A stretch of 7,444 nt of DNA, from positions 1-7,444 of the forward strand of contig JAJUJN010000099.1 in the NCBI GenBank assembly GCA_029265335.1, read 5' to 3'. Each line of letters begins with the position of its first letter. Within the stretch, counting starts at the first letter, position 1. A program made the position numbers and the translations under genes. This document shows, piece by piece, positions 1-6,181 of this stretch. Below the pieces are notes generated by a model. It was not told the origin of the DNA. It worked only from the letters and a program-made list of their open reading frames with translations, and searched no databases. The DNA is from Alcaligenaceae bacterium (lineage in GTDB: Bacteria > Pseudomonadota > Gammaproteobacteria > Burkholderiales > Burkholderiaceae_B).

Positions 1-240
1 GAGGTGGTATTCGCCGACCAGCAAACCGGTACCAAATTCGTGATTCGCTCCACCGTTCGCACACGCGACACGATCGAGCACGAAGGCAAAACCTATCCGC
101 TGTTCAAGTGCGACGTCACTTCCGACTCCCACCCCTTCTATACCGGCGCTCAAACCCGTATCGTTGAAGCTGGTCGCGTCGAGAAGTTCCGTGCGCGCTT
201 CGCCCGCACCGCAGGGGCCCGCGCAGCCGCTGGCAAGTAA
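1..240 (+). CDS. rpmE2: 50S ribosomal protein L31 type B, 5' end cut by window edge
   Basis: This is a component of the large ribosomal subunit. The reading frame is open from base 1 (it begins Glu-Val-Val-Phe) and ends at TAA 238-240, giving 79 visible residues. Recognisable L31 blocks are the RSTVRTRDTIE segment, the GKTYPLFKCDV segment, SHPFYTG and the AGRVEKF segment near the C-terminus, followed by a basic Ala/Arg-rich tail. About ten N-terminal residues lie outside the window, so the apparent GTG start at 4 is an internal Val codon. The zinc-binding Cys pairs of type A L31 are absent and only one Cys is seen, which marks the C-minus (type B, RpmE2/YkgM) form. From general knowledge, in Burkholderiales this gene often sits downstream of rho, which would be off the left edge. 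A strong terminator follows 38 bases after the stop codon. Confidence 0.95.
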   Translation, partial: EVVFADQQTGTKFVIRSTVRTRDTIEHEGKTYPLFKCDVTSDSHPFYTGAQTRIVEAGRVEKFRARFARTAGARAAAGK

Positions 241-274
241 GCCCAAATCTCCACGAAGCAAGTGCTTCCTGGGC
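241..274 (+). repeat. Imperfect hairpin between rpmE2 stop and the terminator
   Basis: The outer arms GCCCA (241-245) and TGGGC (270-274) pair, and inside them GAAGC (255-259) pairs with GCTTC (264-268) around a four-base AAGT loop. A nine-base bulge on the left and a single base on the right separate the two stems. There is no T tract after it, so it is not a terminator itself. It could stabilise the rpmE2 mRNA 3' end or be chance pairing in G/C-rich sequence. Confidence 0.35.
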
Positions 275-277
275 ACG

Positions 278-302
278 AAGGCAGCCATTGGCTGCCTTTT
301 TT
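278..302 (+). terminator. Intrinsic terminator after rpmE2
   Basis: A perfect inverted repeat pairs 278-286 (AAGGCAGCC) with 290-298 (GGCTGCCTT) around a three-base ATT loop. The G/C-rich 7-bp core is followed directly by six T residues (297-302). This is a textbook Rho-independent terminator for the rpmE2 transcript. Its T tract ends only 12 bases before the start codon of the next gene. Confidence 0.9.
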
Positions 303-314
303 GTTCGCTAGGCG

Positions 315-2024
315 ATGAACCAGCCTCTATCGACTGTTCGCACCACTCCTGCCCGCCTCACGGCTTCAGCGGCTGCCCGACTGCCTCGAGCGGCCCTGGT
401 AGCCGTGTGTCTCGTCTACATCGTTTTTGGGCTCTTTCTGCGTGACCCCTGGAAAACCGACGATGTCATCGGTCTGGCCCAAATGAGTACCGCCTGGCGC
501 CTGGGCGGCGTGGCCTGGCTGACGCCCATGGTGGGCAACACGCTGGCCGCCATCAACGGGCCGCTCACCGTCTGGATAGGTGGCCTGAGCATGGCCCTGC
601 TTGGCGATAGTGTCGGTGAAGTGATTGCCGGGCGCTTACCCAATCTGCTGTGGTTCGCCATCAGCGTATCCGCCCTTTGGTATGGCACCTATCTGCTGGG
701 TCGGCGCCCCGATGCGCAACCTCTCGCCCTGCCTTTTGGTGGCCAACCCGAACCGCGCGATTACGGCCGCATGCTGGCCGACGCTGCCCTCCTGCTCTGG
801 TTGGGCACGCTGGGCCTGGCCTGGCCGGTACACGAAACCTCAGCGGTGCCAGCCACGCTCGCGGCGCAGTCGGCAGCATTCTTTGCCTTGGTGCGCATGC
901 GCGAACGCCCCTGGACCGGGGCTGCTGTGCTGGGCGTGGCTCTGGCAGCAGCTTTTCTGGCCCGCGGTTGGCCGGCCGTTCTGCCCTTGCTGCTGGCCTT
1001 GCCGCTGGTGCTGCGCTGGCGTTGGCGCGAAGAGCTACCCGCCGTTGTGCTGGTGGCGCTACCCCTGGCGCTGATCCTTGCATACTCTTGGTGGTGGGCA
1101 ACGTCACGAGCGCATCCCGATTGGCTCACCTCCTGGGGATACTGGCATCAACAGAACTTTGGCTTGATTACCGCCGACGGCGCCATGAGCCTGGTGCGCA
1201 ATCTGCCGTGGTTTGTCTGGCCGCTCTGGCCTCTGGGCCTACTGGCCGCCTGGCGCTGGCGCGGCTGGTATCGCGCATCTCACCTGCGCATTCCTCTGGG
1301 GCTGGCCACCGCGGCGCTGGTGAGTCTGCTGCTTCACCCTCGCCCCGACGAAGCCGCTCTGCTGGCTCTGGTCACACCCGGGGCCGCCTTGGCCGCACTG
1401 GCCCTGCCCACGCTGCGTCGCGGTCAGGTCAACGCCCTCGATTGGTTTGCCCTTATGGCCTTCTCGGTGGCGGGCATTCTGGTGTGGTTTGGCTGGAGCA
1501 CTGCCCTCACTGGCTGGCCTACCCAGATCGCCAACAATCTTGCGCGGCAAACGCCGGGGTTCGATCTTCCCTTCATTCCGCTGGCGGCGGCGCTGGCGGT
1601 GCTGGCCACCGGAGCCTGGGTTCTGCTGCTCGTCTGGCGTCTGCGCGAGCATCCAGCGGCGCTCTGGCGCGGCACCATGCTCTCGGCCGGTGGCGTCATG
1701 CTCACCTGGGTATTGTTGGTCACGCTCTGGCTGCCTTCCATCAACTACGCCCGGAGCTACCGCCCCGTGGCCGAGGCGGTTGCTAACGCCCTTGGCACCG
1801 TACCGCCAGGTTGTGTGCGCAGCGAAACTCTCGAGCTGGCACAGCGCGCTTCGATGCTGGTCTTCGAGAACCTGCTGTTTCACGACGACGCCAATTGCCG
1901 CCTGGTTTTTCAACAACTGGTGCAACACGCCGTTCCACCGGTGCCCGAAGGCGCGCGCGTGCTCTGGGAAGGCGCCCGACCGGCCGATCGCAGCGAATAC
2001 GTCCGTCTGTTGCGCTTGCCATGA
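315..2024 (+). CDS. ArnT-like GT-C membrane glycosyltransferase
   Basis: This 569-residue polytopic inner-membrane protein resembles the ArnT/PMT_2 (GT83/GT39-like) glycosyltransferases, which move a sugar from a polyprenyl-phosphate carrier to an envelope acceptor on the periplasmic side. After the first membrane segment (about 27-42) comes an RDPWKTDD motif (43-50), the position of the catalytic acidic residues in GT-C enzymes. Further family-like features are HET at 173-175 in the second acidic motif region, ARGWP at 216-220 and a DEAALL helix near 345-350. Many hydrophobic helices follow, then a soluble C-terminal domain (about 485-569) with Cys500 and Cys528, which could form a disulfide. 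The ATG at 315 has only a weak TAGG two bases upstream, but no better start precedes the first helix. The stop overlaps the MATE gene by ATGA, so the two are probably cotranscribed. Donor and acceptor cannot be deduced. Other annotations may call it only a membrane protein. Confidence 0.8.
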   Translation: MNQPLSTVRTTPARLTASAAARLPRAALVAVCLVYIVFGLFLRDPWKTDDVIGLAQMSTAWRLGGVAWLTPMVGNTLAAINGPLTVWIGGLSMALLGDSVGEVIAGRLPNLLWFAISVSALWYGTYLLGRRPDAQPLALPFGGQPEPRDYGRMLADAALLLWLGTLGLAWPVHETSAVPATLAAQSAAFFALVRMRERPWTGAAVLGVALAAAFLARGWPAVLPLLLALPLVLRWRWREELPAVVLVALPLALILAYSWWWATSRAHPDWLTSWGYWHQQNFGLITADGAMSLVRNLPWFVWPLWPLGLLAAWRWRGWYRASHLRIPLGLATAALVSLLLHPRPDEAALLALVTPGAALAALALPTLRRGQVNALDWFALMAFSVAGILVWFGWSTALTGWPTQIANNLARQTPGFDLPFIPLAAALAVLATGAWVLLLVWRLREHPAALWRGTMLSAGGVMLTWVLLVTLWLPSINYARSYRPVAEAVANALGTVPPGCVRSETLELAQRASMLVFENLLFHDDANCRLVFQQLVQHAVPPVPEGARVLWEGARPADRSEYVRLLRLP

Positions 2025-3445
2025 CCCCGGTCGGTTTCTTGGCGGCGCTACGCCGTCTGCTGCAACAAGCCTGGCCGGTGCTCGTCGCACAATGGGCGAG
2101 CGTGGCCTTCGGCGTTCTCGATACCGCCATGACGGGTCATGCTTCACCGCTCGACCTCGCCGCCATGGCATTGGCCGTGTCGATCTACATCACGGTATTC
2201 GTTGCCCTCATCGGGGTGCTCAACGCCCTTGTGCCGGTGCTCTCGTATCATTTCGGCGCCGGTCGTCTCACCGCCGTGGGCGAAGCCTGGGGTCAGGGCC
2301 TGTGGCTGGCCTTGGGCCTCACGGGAGTGGGCGCTCTGATCCTGTTGCATCCCGACCCCTGGCTGGCCTTCGCCGGCGACGAGATCGGCGAAGATGTGCG
2401 CACCAGGATTCGCGGTTATCTGCTCGCGCTCACCTGGGCGCTGCCGGCTGCGCTGGTGTTTCGCACGATGCACGCCCTGGGCTCCTCAGTGTCGCGGCCC
2501 CAGATCATCATGTGGATCAACTTGTGCGGCGTAGGCTTCAAGGCATTCTTCAACTGGTTGCTGATCTTCGGCCACTGGGGCTTGCCCGCCCTGGGCGCCG
2601 TGGGCGCGGGCATTTCCACCGCGCTCGTATTCTGGATCAGCGCTTCATTGGGTGCCTGGGTGCTCTGGCGCGATCGTTTCTTTCACCCTTTGCGCCTGCG
2701 CGTGGCGCGTCCGCACTGGCCCACCCTGCGTGAGCTGCTGCGGTTGGGCGTGCCCATGGGCGGGTCGTACTTGGTGGAAGTGGTGGCTTTCACTTTCATG
2801 GCCTTGATGGTGGCTCGCGAGGGCGTGGCCGCCACCGGCGCTCACCAGATCACCGCCAACCTGGCTGCCATCTGCTATATGGCGCCGCTGTCAATCGGCA
2901 TTGCCAGCGCCGCCCAGACGGCGCAAGCCCTGGGCGGGCGCCGCCTCGACCAGGCTCGTGAGCTGGCCCGCGCGGGGTTGGCGCTCACCTTGGGCGCCGC
3001 CCTCATCACTCTCGCTGTTTTGATGGGCGCGGGCCGAACGATTGTGGCGTTCTACACAAGCGATGCCCGGGTAGCCGTGCTGGCGCTGAGCCTCATGGCC
3101 ATCCTGCCCTTCTTCCAGTTGGCCGACGCCCTGCAAACTTTGGTGGTGTATCTGCTGCGTGCGTACAAGGTGACGGTGATTCCGCTTTGTCTGCAAATAC
3201 TAGCCCTGGGAGTGGTTGGCTTGCTCGGCGGCTGGTGGCTGGCCTTCGGTTCGGCGGCGGGTACACTGGCGCCGCTGATCGCGGTGTGGGCGCCGGCAGC
3301 GCCGCCGGGGGCCGCCGCCCTGTGGATCATGGCCACGGCGGGCATGGTGATGTCTTTCTTGCTGCTGTTGCCGGTTTATTTACTGGTGGCGCGGCGCTAT
3401 CACGCCCGCTTCATACACGCAGAAAGTGCTCGCGATAGTATTTGA
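2021..3445 (+). CDS. MATE family efflux transporter, NorM-type
   Basis: This 474-residue inner-membrane antiporter is of the MATE family, which exports cationic drugs and other organic compounds in exchange for Na+ or H+. It has the expected size and about 12 hydrophobic helices in two repeated halves. The N-terminal block has DTAMTGHAS with Asp34 in helix 1, then DLAAMAL and the YHFGAGR loop. Asp34, Glu253 (in GGSYLVE of helix 7) and Asp369 (in QLADALQ of helix 10) match the cation-binding Asp36, Glu255 and Asp371 of Vibrio cholerae NorM with a constant offset of two, judged by eye. The start chosen is the ATG at 2021, which overlaps the upstream stop by ATGA. A longer frame from 1811 would lie inside the glycosyltransferase gene and adds unrelated sequence. 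No Shine-Dalgarno is seen, which fits translational coupling. The last 35 bases overlap the 3' end of orn on the other strand. Confidence 0.93.
   Translation: MTPVGFLAALRRLLQQAWPVLVAQWASVAFGVLDTAMTGHASPLDLAAMALAVSIYITVFVALIGVLNALVPVLSYHFGAGRLTAVGEAWGQGLWLALGLTGVGALILLHPDPWLAFAGDEIGEDVRTRIRGYLLALTWALPAALVFRTMHALGSSVSRPQIIMWINLCGVGFKAFFNWLLIFGHWGLPALGAVGAGISTALVFWISASLGAWVLWRDRFFHPLRLRVARPHWPTLRELLRLGVPMGGSYLVEVVAFTFMALMVAREGVAATGAHQITANLAAICYMAPLSIGIASAAQTAQALGGRRLDQARELARAGLALTLGAALITLAVLMGAGRTIVAFYTSDARVAVLALSLMAILPFFQLADALQTLVVYLLRAYKVTVIPLCLQILALGVVGLLGGWWLAFGSAAGTLAPLIAVWAPAAPPGAAALWIMATAGMVMSFLLLLPVYLLVARRYHARFIHAESARDSI
3411..3445. other. Convergent 3' overlap of MATE gene and orn
   Basis: The last 35 bases of the MATE reading frame (stop 3443-3445, plus strand) are also the last codons of orn (stop 3413-3411, minus strand). 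No hairpin with a T tract is visible for either direction here, so the two mRNAs are predicted to have complementary 3' ends. Confidence 0.9.
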
Positions 3446-3956
3446 GCTCGTCGATCGACTCGTAAACGTCGGCCAGCGCTTCGTGTTTCGACTGCTTCAC
3501 GAAACCGCGATAGATCTCGGGGCGCCACCGGCGTGCCAATTCCTTGAGCGTGCTTACGTCCAGGTTGCGGTAATGAAAGAACGCCTCGAGCTCCGGCATG
3601 TAACGTTCCATGAAGCGGCGATCTTGGCTGATGGTATTGCCGCATAGCGGCGATTTGCCGGCCGGCACATACTGACGCAGGAACTCCAGCAGTTGGGCTT
3701 CGGCCGCAGCCTCGGTGAGCGTGGACGCCTTCACTTTTTCGATCAAGCCGCTCTTGCTGTGAGTGGCCTGATTCCAGTTATCCATGGCGTCGAGCAACTC
3801 GTTGCTCTGGTGCACCACCAGCACGGGCCCTTCGGCCACCACCTCGAGATTCGCATCGGTCACCACCACGGCCACTTCGATGATGCGCTCACGCTCCGGA
3901 TCGAGGCCAGTCATTTCCATGTCAAGCCACACCAGATGGTTTTCGTTGAGGGCCAT
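3411..3956 (-). CDS. orn: Oligoribonuclease (3'-5' exoribonuclease)
   Basis: Orn degrades the last RNA di- to oligonucleotides to mononucleotides in the cytoplasm, including pGpG from cyclic-di-GMP breakdown. It is essential in many proteobacteria. The 181-residue product is full length and carries the complete DEDDh set: Asp12 and Glu14 (in [10 protein letters not shown]), Asp112 (in NTISQDRRF), His158 and Asp163 (in KHEALAD), at the same numbers as I recall for E. coli Orn. The conserved [28 protein letters not shown] and YYREHF blocks are present. The ATG at 3956 is chosen because the protein then starts [10 protein letters not shown] like its homologues. The frame continues upstream to 4172 but that part is not Orn-like. 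A GGAG at 3967-3970 (minus strand) lies 10 bases before the start. The gene diverges from the M48 gene and converges with the MATE gene. Confidence 0.98.
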   Translation of the reverse strand: MALNENHLVWLDMEMTGLDPERERIIEVAVVVTDANLEVVAEGPVLVVHQSNELLDAMDNWNQATHSKSGLIEKVKASTLTEAAAEAQLLEFLRQYVPAGKSPLCGNTISQDRRFMERYMPELEAFFHYRNLDVSTLKELARRWRPEIYRGFVKQSKHEALADVYESIDELKYYREHFLRV

Positions 3957-3961
3957 ATAAT
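3956..3961 (+). promoter_or_regulatory. Candidate -10 box for the M48-rsgA operon
   Basis: This is a perfect TATAAT on the plus strand. It overlaps the orn start codon (3954-3956) by one base. It would give a start site near 3968 and a leader of about 57 bases before the M48 ATG at 4026. The -35 region (about 3932-3939) is poor, so an activator or a different start site is possible. Confidence 0.4.
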
Positions 3962-3975
3962 TTGAACTCCGTGGG

Positions 3976-3981
3976 ATCATA
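3976..3981 (-). promoter_or_regulatory. Candidate -10 box for orn
   Basis: On the minus strand this reads TATGAT, one mismatch from the sigma-70 -10 consensus. No good -35 box lies 16-18 bases upstream. Transcription would start near 3969, so the orn leader would be very short and would begin at the GGAG ribosome-binding sequence. That makes this call tentative. Confidence 0.35.
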
Positions 3982-4025
3982 CAAGCCCAAGATTTTCGCA
4001 CATCACCTATCCCCCACATTTCGCC

Positions 4026-5279
4026 ATGGCTTTTACCCTTCTGTTTGTGATTGCGCTCACCGCCAGTGTGGTGCTGCGCCTGTGGTTGGCCAGCCGGCAA
4101 ATTCGCCACGTGGCCCGGCACCGCGATGCAGTGCCCCCCGAGTTTGCCGACCGCATCCGTCTCCGTAGTCATCAGCGGGCGGCCGACTACACCGTGGCTC
4201 GCTCGCGGCTGGCCATGATCGAAATCGTGTTCGACGCGGTGGTGCTAGTGTGCCTGACCCTGCTGGGCGGCCTGCAATGGCTCTCGGAGTTGAGTCTCAT
4301 GCTGCCGGCGGGCCCGCTGCTGCAGCAAATGGCCCTGGTGATCATGGTCATGTTGATTCTGGGCGCGTTGGGGCTGCCATTTTCGTGGTATCGGCAGTTT
4401 CGTCTCGAAGCGCGTTTCGGCTTCAACCGCATGAGCCAACGGCTGTTCGTGGTCGATCTGATCAAAAGCACGCTGGTGGGCGCCGTGCTGGGCCTGCCGC
4501 TGCTGGCCGTCGTGCTCTGGCTCATGCAAGCGGCCGGCAGTGCCTGGTGGATCTGGGTCTGGGTGGTGTGGGCGGTATTCAACCTGGCCGTCATCTGGCT
4601 CTTTCCCACGGTTATCGCGCCGCTGTTCAATCGTTTCACGCCGCTCGAAGACGCGGAACTCGCGCAACGCATTCATGCTCTTGCCGAGCGCTGCGGCTTC
4701 TCGCTCAACGGTTTGATGGTCATGGACGGGTCCAAACGCTCAGCGCATGGCAATGCCTATTTCACCGGCATGGGACGCAGCAAGCGCATCGTCTTTTTCG
4801 ACACCCTGCTCAACAAGCTCAACGCCGACGAAATCGAAGCCGTACTGGCGCATGAGCTCGGCCACTTCCACCACCGCCACATCCTGCGGCGCATCGTGCT
4901 CAGTTTCGCCGTATCGTTTCTTTTTCTTGCCTTGTTGGGTTGGTTGGCCACCCAAACCTGGTTCTACACGGGGCTGGGCGTCATGCCCAACCTATTCGCC
5001 CCCAACGATGCCCTGGCCCTGATCCTCTTTTTCCTGGTGGTTCCTGTGTTCACCGTGTTCTTCACCCCGTTGGCCAGCAGCTATTCACGCCGCCACGAAT
5101 TCCAGGCAGATCGCTTCGCTGCCTCTCAAACCCGGCCCGAATACCTGGTGTCGGCACTGGTCAAGCTCTACGACGATAACGCTGCCACTCTCACGCCCGA
5201 TCCTCGCCATTCCGCTTTCTACGATAGCCACCCACCGGCCGCAGTTCGCATCAGCCGGCTGGCCGCGGCCGCGTCATGA
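4026..5279 (+). CDS. M48 family (Ste24-type) membrane zinc metalloprotease
   Basis: This 417-residue membrane protease is of the Ste24/CAAX-prenyl-protease-like M48 family. In bacteria such enzymes are thought to act in membrane-protein quality control, and the substrate here is unknown. The N-terminal M48_N region (about 1-200) has helices near 3-22, 64-84, 101-119, 148-168 and 174-193. The catalytic part follows: [14 protein letters not shown] (235-248), the zinc motif HELGH (276-280: His276, Glu277, His280), two more helices (about 291-309 and 328-348), and EFQAD (358-362), which supplies the third ligand Glu358 and Asp362. SHPP at 401-404 is the usual C-terminal family motif. Length is typical. 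The ATG at 4026 is the only in-frame start before the first helix, since a stop lies at 3963-3965. No Shine-Dalgarno is visible in the pyrimidine-rich sequence before it. The stop overlaps the rsgA start by ATGA. Confidence 0.95.
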   Translation: MAFTLLFVIALTASVVLRLWLASRQIRHVARHRDAVPPEFADRIRLRSHQRAADYTVARSRLAMIEIVFDAVVLVCLTLLGGLQWLSELSLMLPAGPLLQQMALVIMVMLILGALGLPFSWYRQFRLEARFGFNRMSQRLFVVDLIKSTLVGAVLGLPLLAVVLWLMQAAGSAWWIWVWVVWAVFNLAVIWLFPTVIAPLFNRFTPLEDAELAQRIHALAERCGFSLNGLMVMDGSKRSAHGNAYFTGMGRSKRIVFFDTLLNKLNADEIEAVLAHELGHFHHRHILRRIVLSFAVSFLFLALLGWLATQTWFYTGLGVMPNLFAPNDALALILFFLVVPVFTVFFTPLASSYSRRHEFQADRFAASQTRPEYLVSALVKLYDDNAATLTPDPRHSAFYDSHPPAAVRISRLAAAAS

Positions 5280-6181
5280 CGCGCGCCGTAGGCCTGGTGG
5301 TCGCCGCCTACGGGCGCCACTTCCAGGTAGAAATGAGCGACGGCACGGTGCGTCAATGCTATCCACGTGGCAAGCGTGCACAGGCTGCCGCCGTCGGCGA
5401 TCGCGTGGAAGTGAGCCTGCAGGGCAGCACCGAAGGCGCCATCGAAGCGGTGCAGCCGCGGCGCAATCTGTTCTTTCGCAGCGACGCCACACGCAGCAAG
5501 CAATTTGCGGCAAATCTCGATCAAATCCTGCTGGTGGTGGCCCCCGTGCCACAGTTTTCCGACGATCTTTTGGGCCGTGCCCTGGTGGCTGCGCACAGCG
5601 CCGACGTCACCCCGTTCGTGCTGCTCAACAAGGTCGATCTTCTTGACGGCGTGGCCGAAGCCCGTGAGCGTCTGCAACCGCTGGTCGATATCGGCGTGAC
5701 AGTGCTCGAGGTTTCGGCTCTGCGGGTTGAGGCTACGCGCGAGCAGCTTCGCCCCGTGCTGGCGGGCCGCACCAGCTTGCTGCTGGGCCAGAGCGCCATG
5801 GGCAAGTCCACTCTTCTGAACGCCTTGGTGCCCGAGGCTGAGGCGGCCACGCAGGAGCATTCGAGCGCCTTGGGCGCAGGCCGTCACACCACCACCCATA
5901 CCCGGCTGTACCATCTGCCCGCCGAATGGGGCGGTGGCCACTTGATCGACTCACCGGGCTTTCAGGGGTTCGGGCTGCAGCATTTATCCGACAGCCAGAT
6001 CGAGCATGGATTTCCTGAAATTGCAGCGCTGGCGCCGCAATGCCGCTTTCATAACTGTCGCCATCGACACGAGCCGGGCTGCGCCGTGCTCGACGCCCTG
6101 GCAAAAAACGAAATAAACGCCGGGCGCCATGCGCTCTACGAACGCATTCTGGACGAGAACGCAGCCGGCGAACGCTATTGA
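5276..6181 (+). CDS. rsgA: Ribosome small-subunit-dependent GTPase A
   Basis: RsgA (YjeQ/EngC) is a cytoplasmic GTPase that binds the 30S subunit late in assembly, checks the decoding centre and helps release RbfA. The 301-residue product has the family architecture. An N-terminal OB-fold (about 1-75) is followed by a circularly permuted GTPase with G4 NKVD (118-121) before the G1 P-loop GQSAMGKST (171-179), a GRHTTTHT G2-type loop (202-209) and G3 DSPG (225-228). The C-terminal zinc-binding segment has Cys256, Cys261, His263 and Cys269. The P-loop reads SAMGKST, where the most common form is SGVGKSS, but the GKS/T core is intact. The ATG at 5276 overlaps the M48 stop (ATGA), so translation is probably coupled to that gene. 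The 3' end overlaps the convergent acyl-CoA ligase gene by 7 bases and no terminator is visible. Confidence 0.97.
   Translation: MTRAVGLVVAAYGRHFQVEMSDGTVRQCYPRGKRAQAAAVGDRVEVSLQGSTEGAIEAVQPRRNLFFRSDATRSKQFAANLDQILLVVAPVPQFSDDLLGRALVAAHSADVTPFVLLNKVDLLDGVAEARERLQPLVDIGVTVLEVSALRVEATREQLRPVLAGRTSLLLGQSAMGKSTLLNALVPEAEAATQEHSSALGAGRHTTTHTRLYHLPAEWGGGHLIDSPGFQGFGLQHLSDSQIEHGFPEIAALAPQCRFHNCRHRHEPGCAVLDALAKNEINAGRHALYERILDENAAGERY

Noticed and set aside
650..1786. 378-residue open frame inside the glycosyltransferase gene
   Set aside because: It is a frame-shifted shadow of a membrane-protein gene, Ala/Gly/Arg/Ser-rich with no domain signal.
1811..2020. Possible longer N-terminus of the MATE protein (start at 1811)
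   Set aside because: The extra 70 residues are encoded inside the glycosyltransferase gene, are Arg/Ala-rich and do not resemble MATE. The ATG at 2021 gives the normal NorM start with an ATGA overlap.
1239..2171. 310-residue open frame antisense to the glycosyltransferase and MATE genes
   Set aside because: Its composition (Gln/Arg/Gly/Pro-rich, low complexity) is what G/C-biased codons give on the opposite strand, and no family motif is visible.
1447..2733. 428-residue open frame on the plus strand across the glycosyltransferase/MATE junction
   Set aside because: It is out of frame with two well-supported genes and is rich in Arg, Ala, Cys and Ser without recognisable motifs.
3957..4172. 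Upstream extension of orn on the minus strand
   Set aside because: The added residues are not Orn-like and would cover the whole divergent gap and the M48 N-terminus. The ATG at 3956 gives the family-typical start.
5219..5941. 240-residue open frame antisense to rsgA
   Set aside because: It lies opposite a gene with all RsgA motifs intact, and its protein resembles no family I know.
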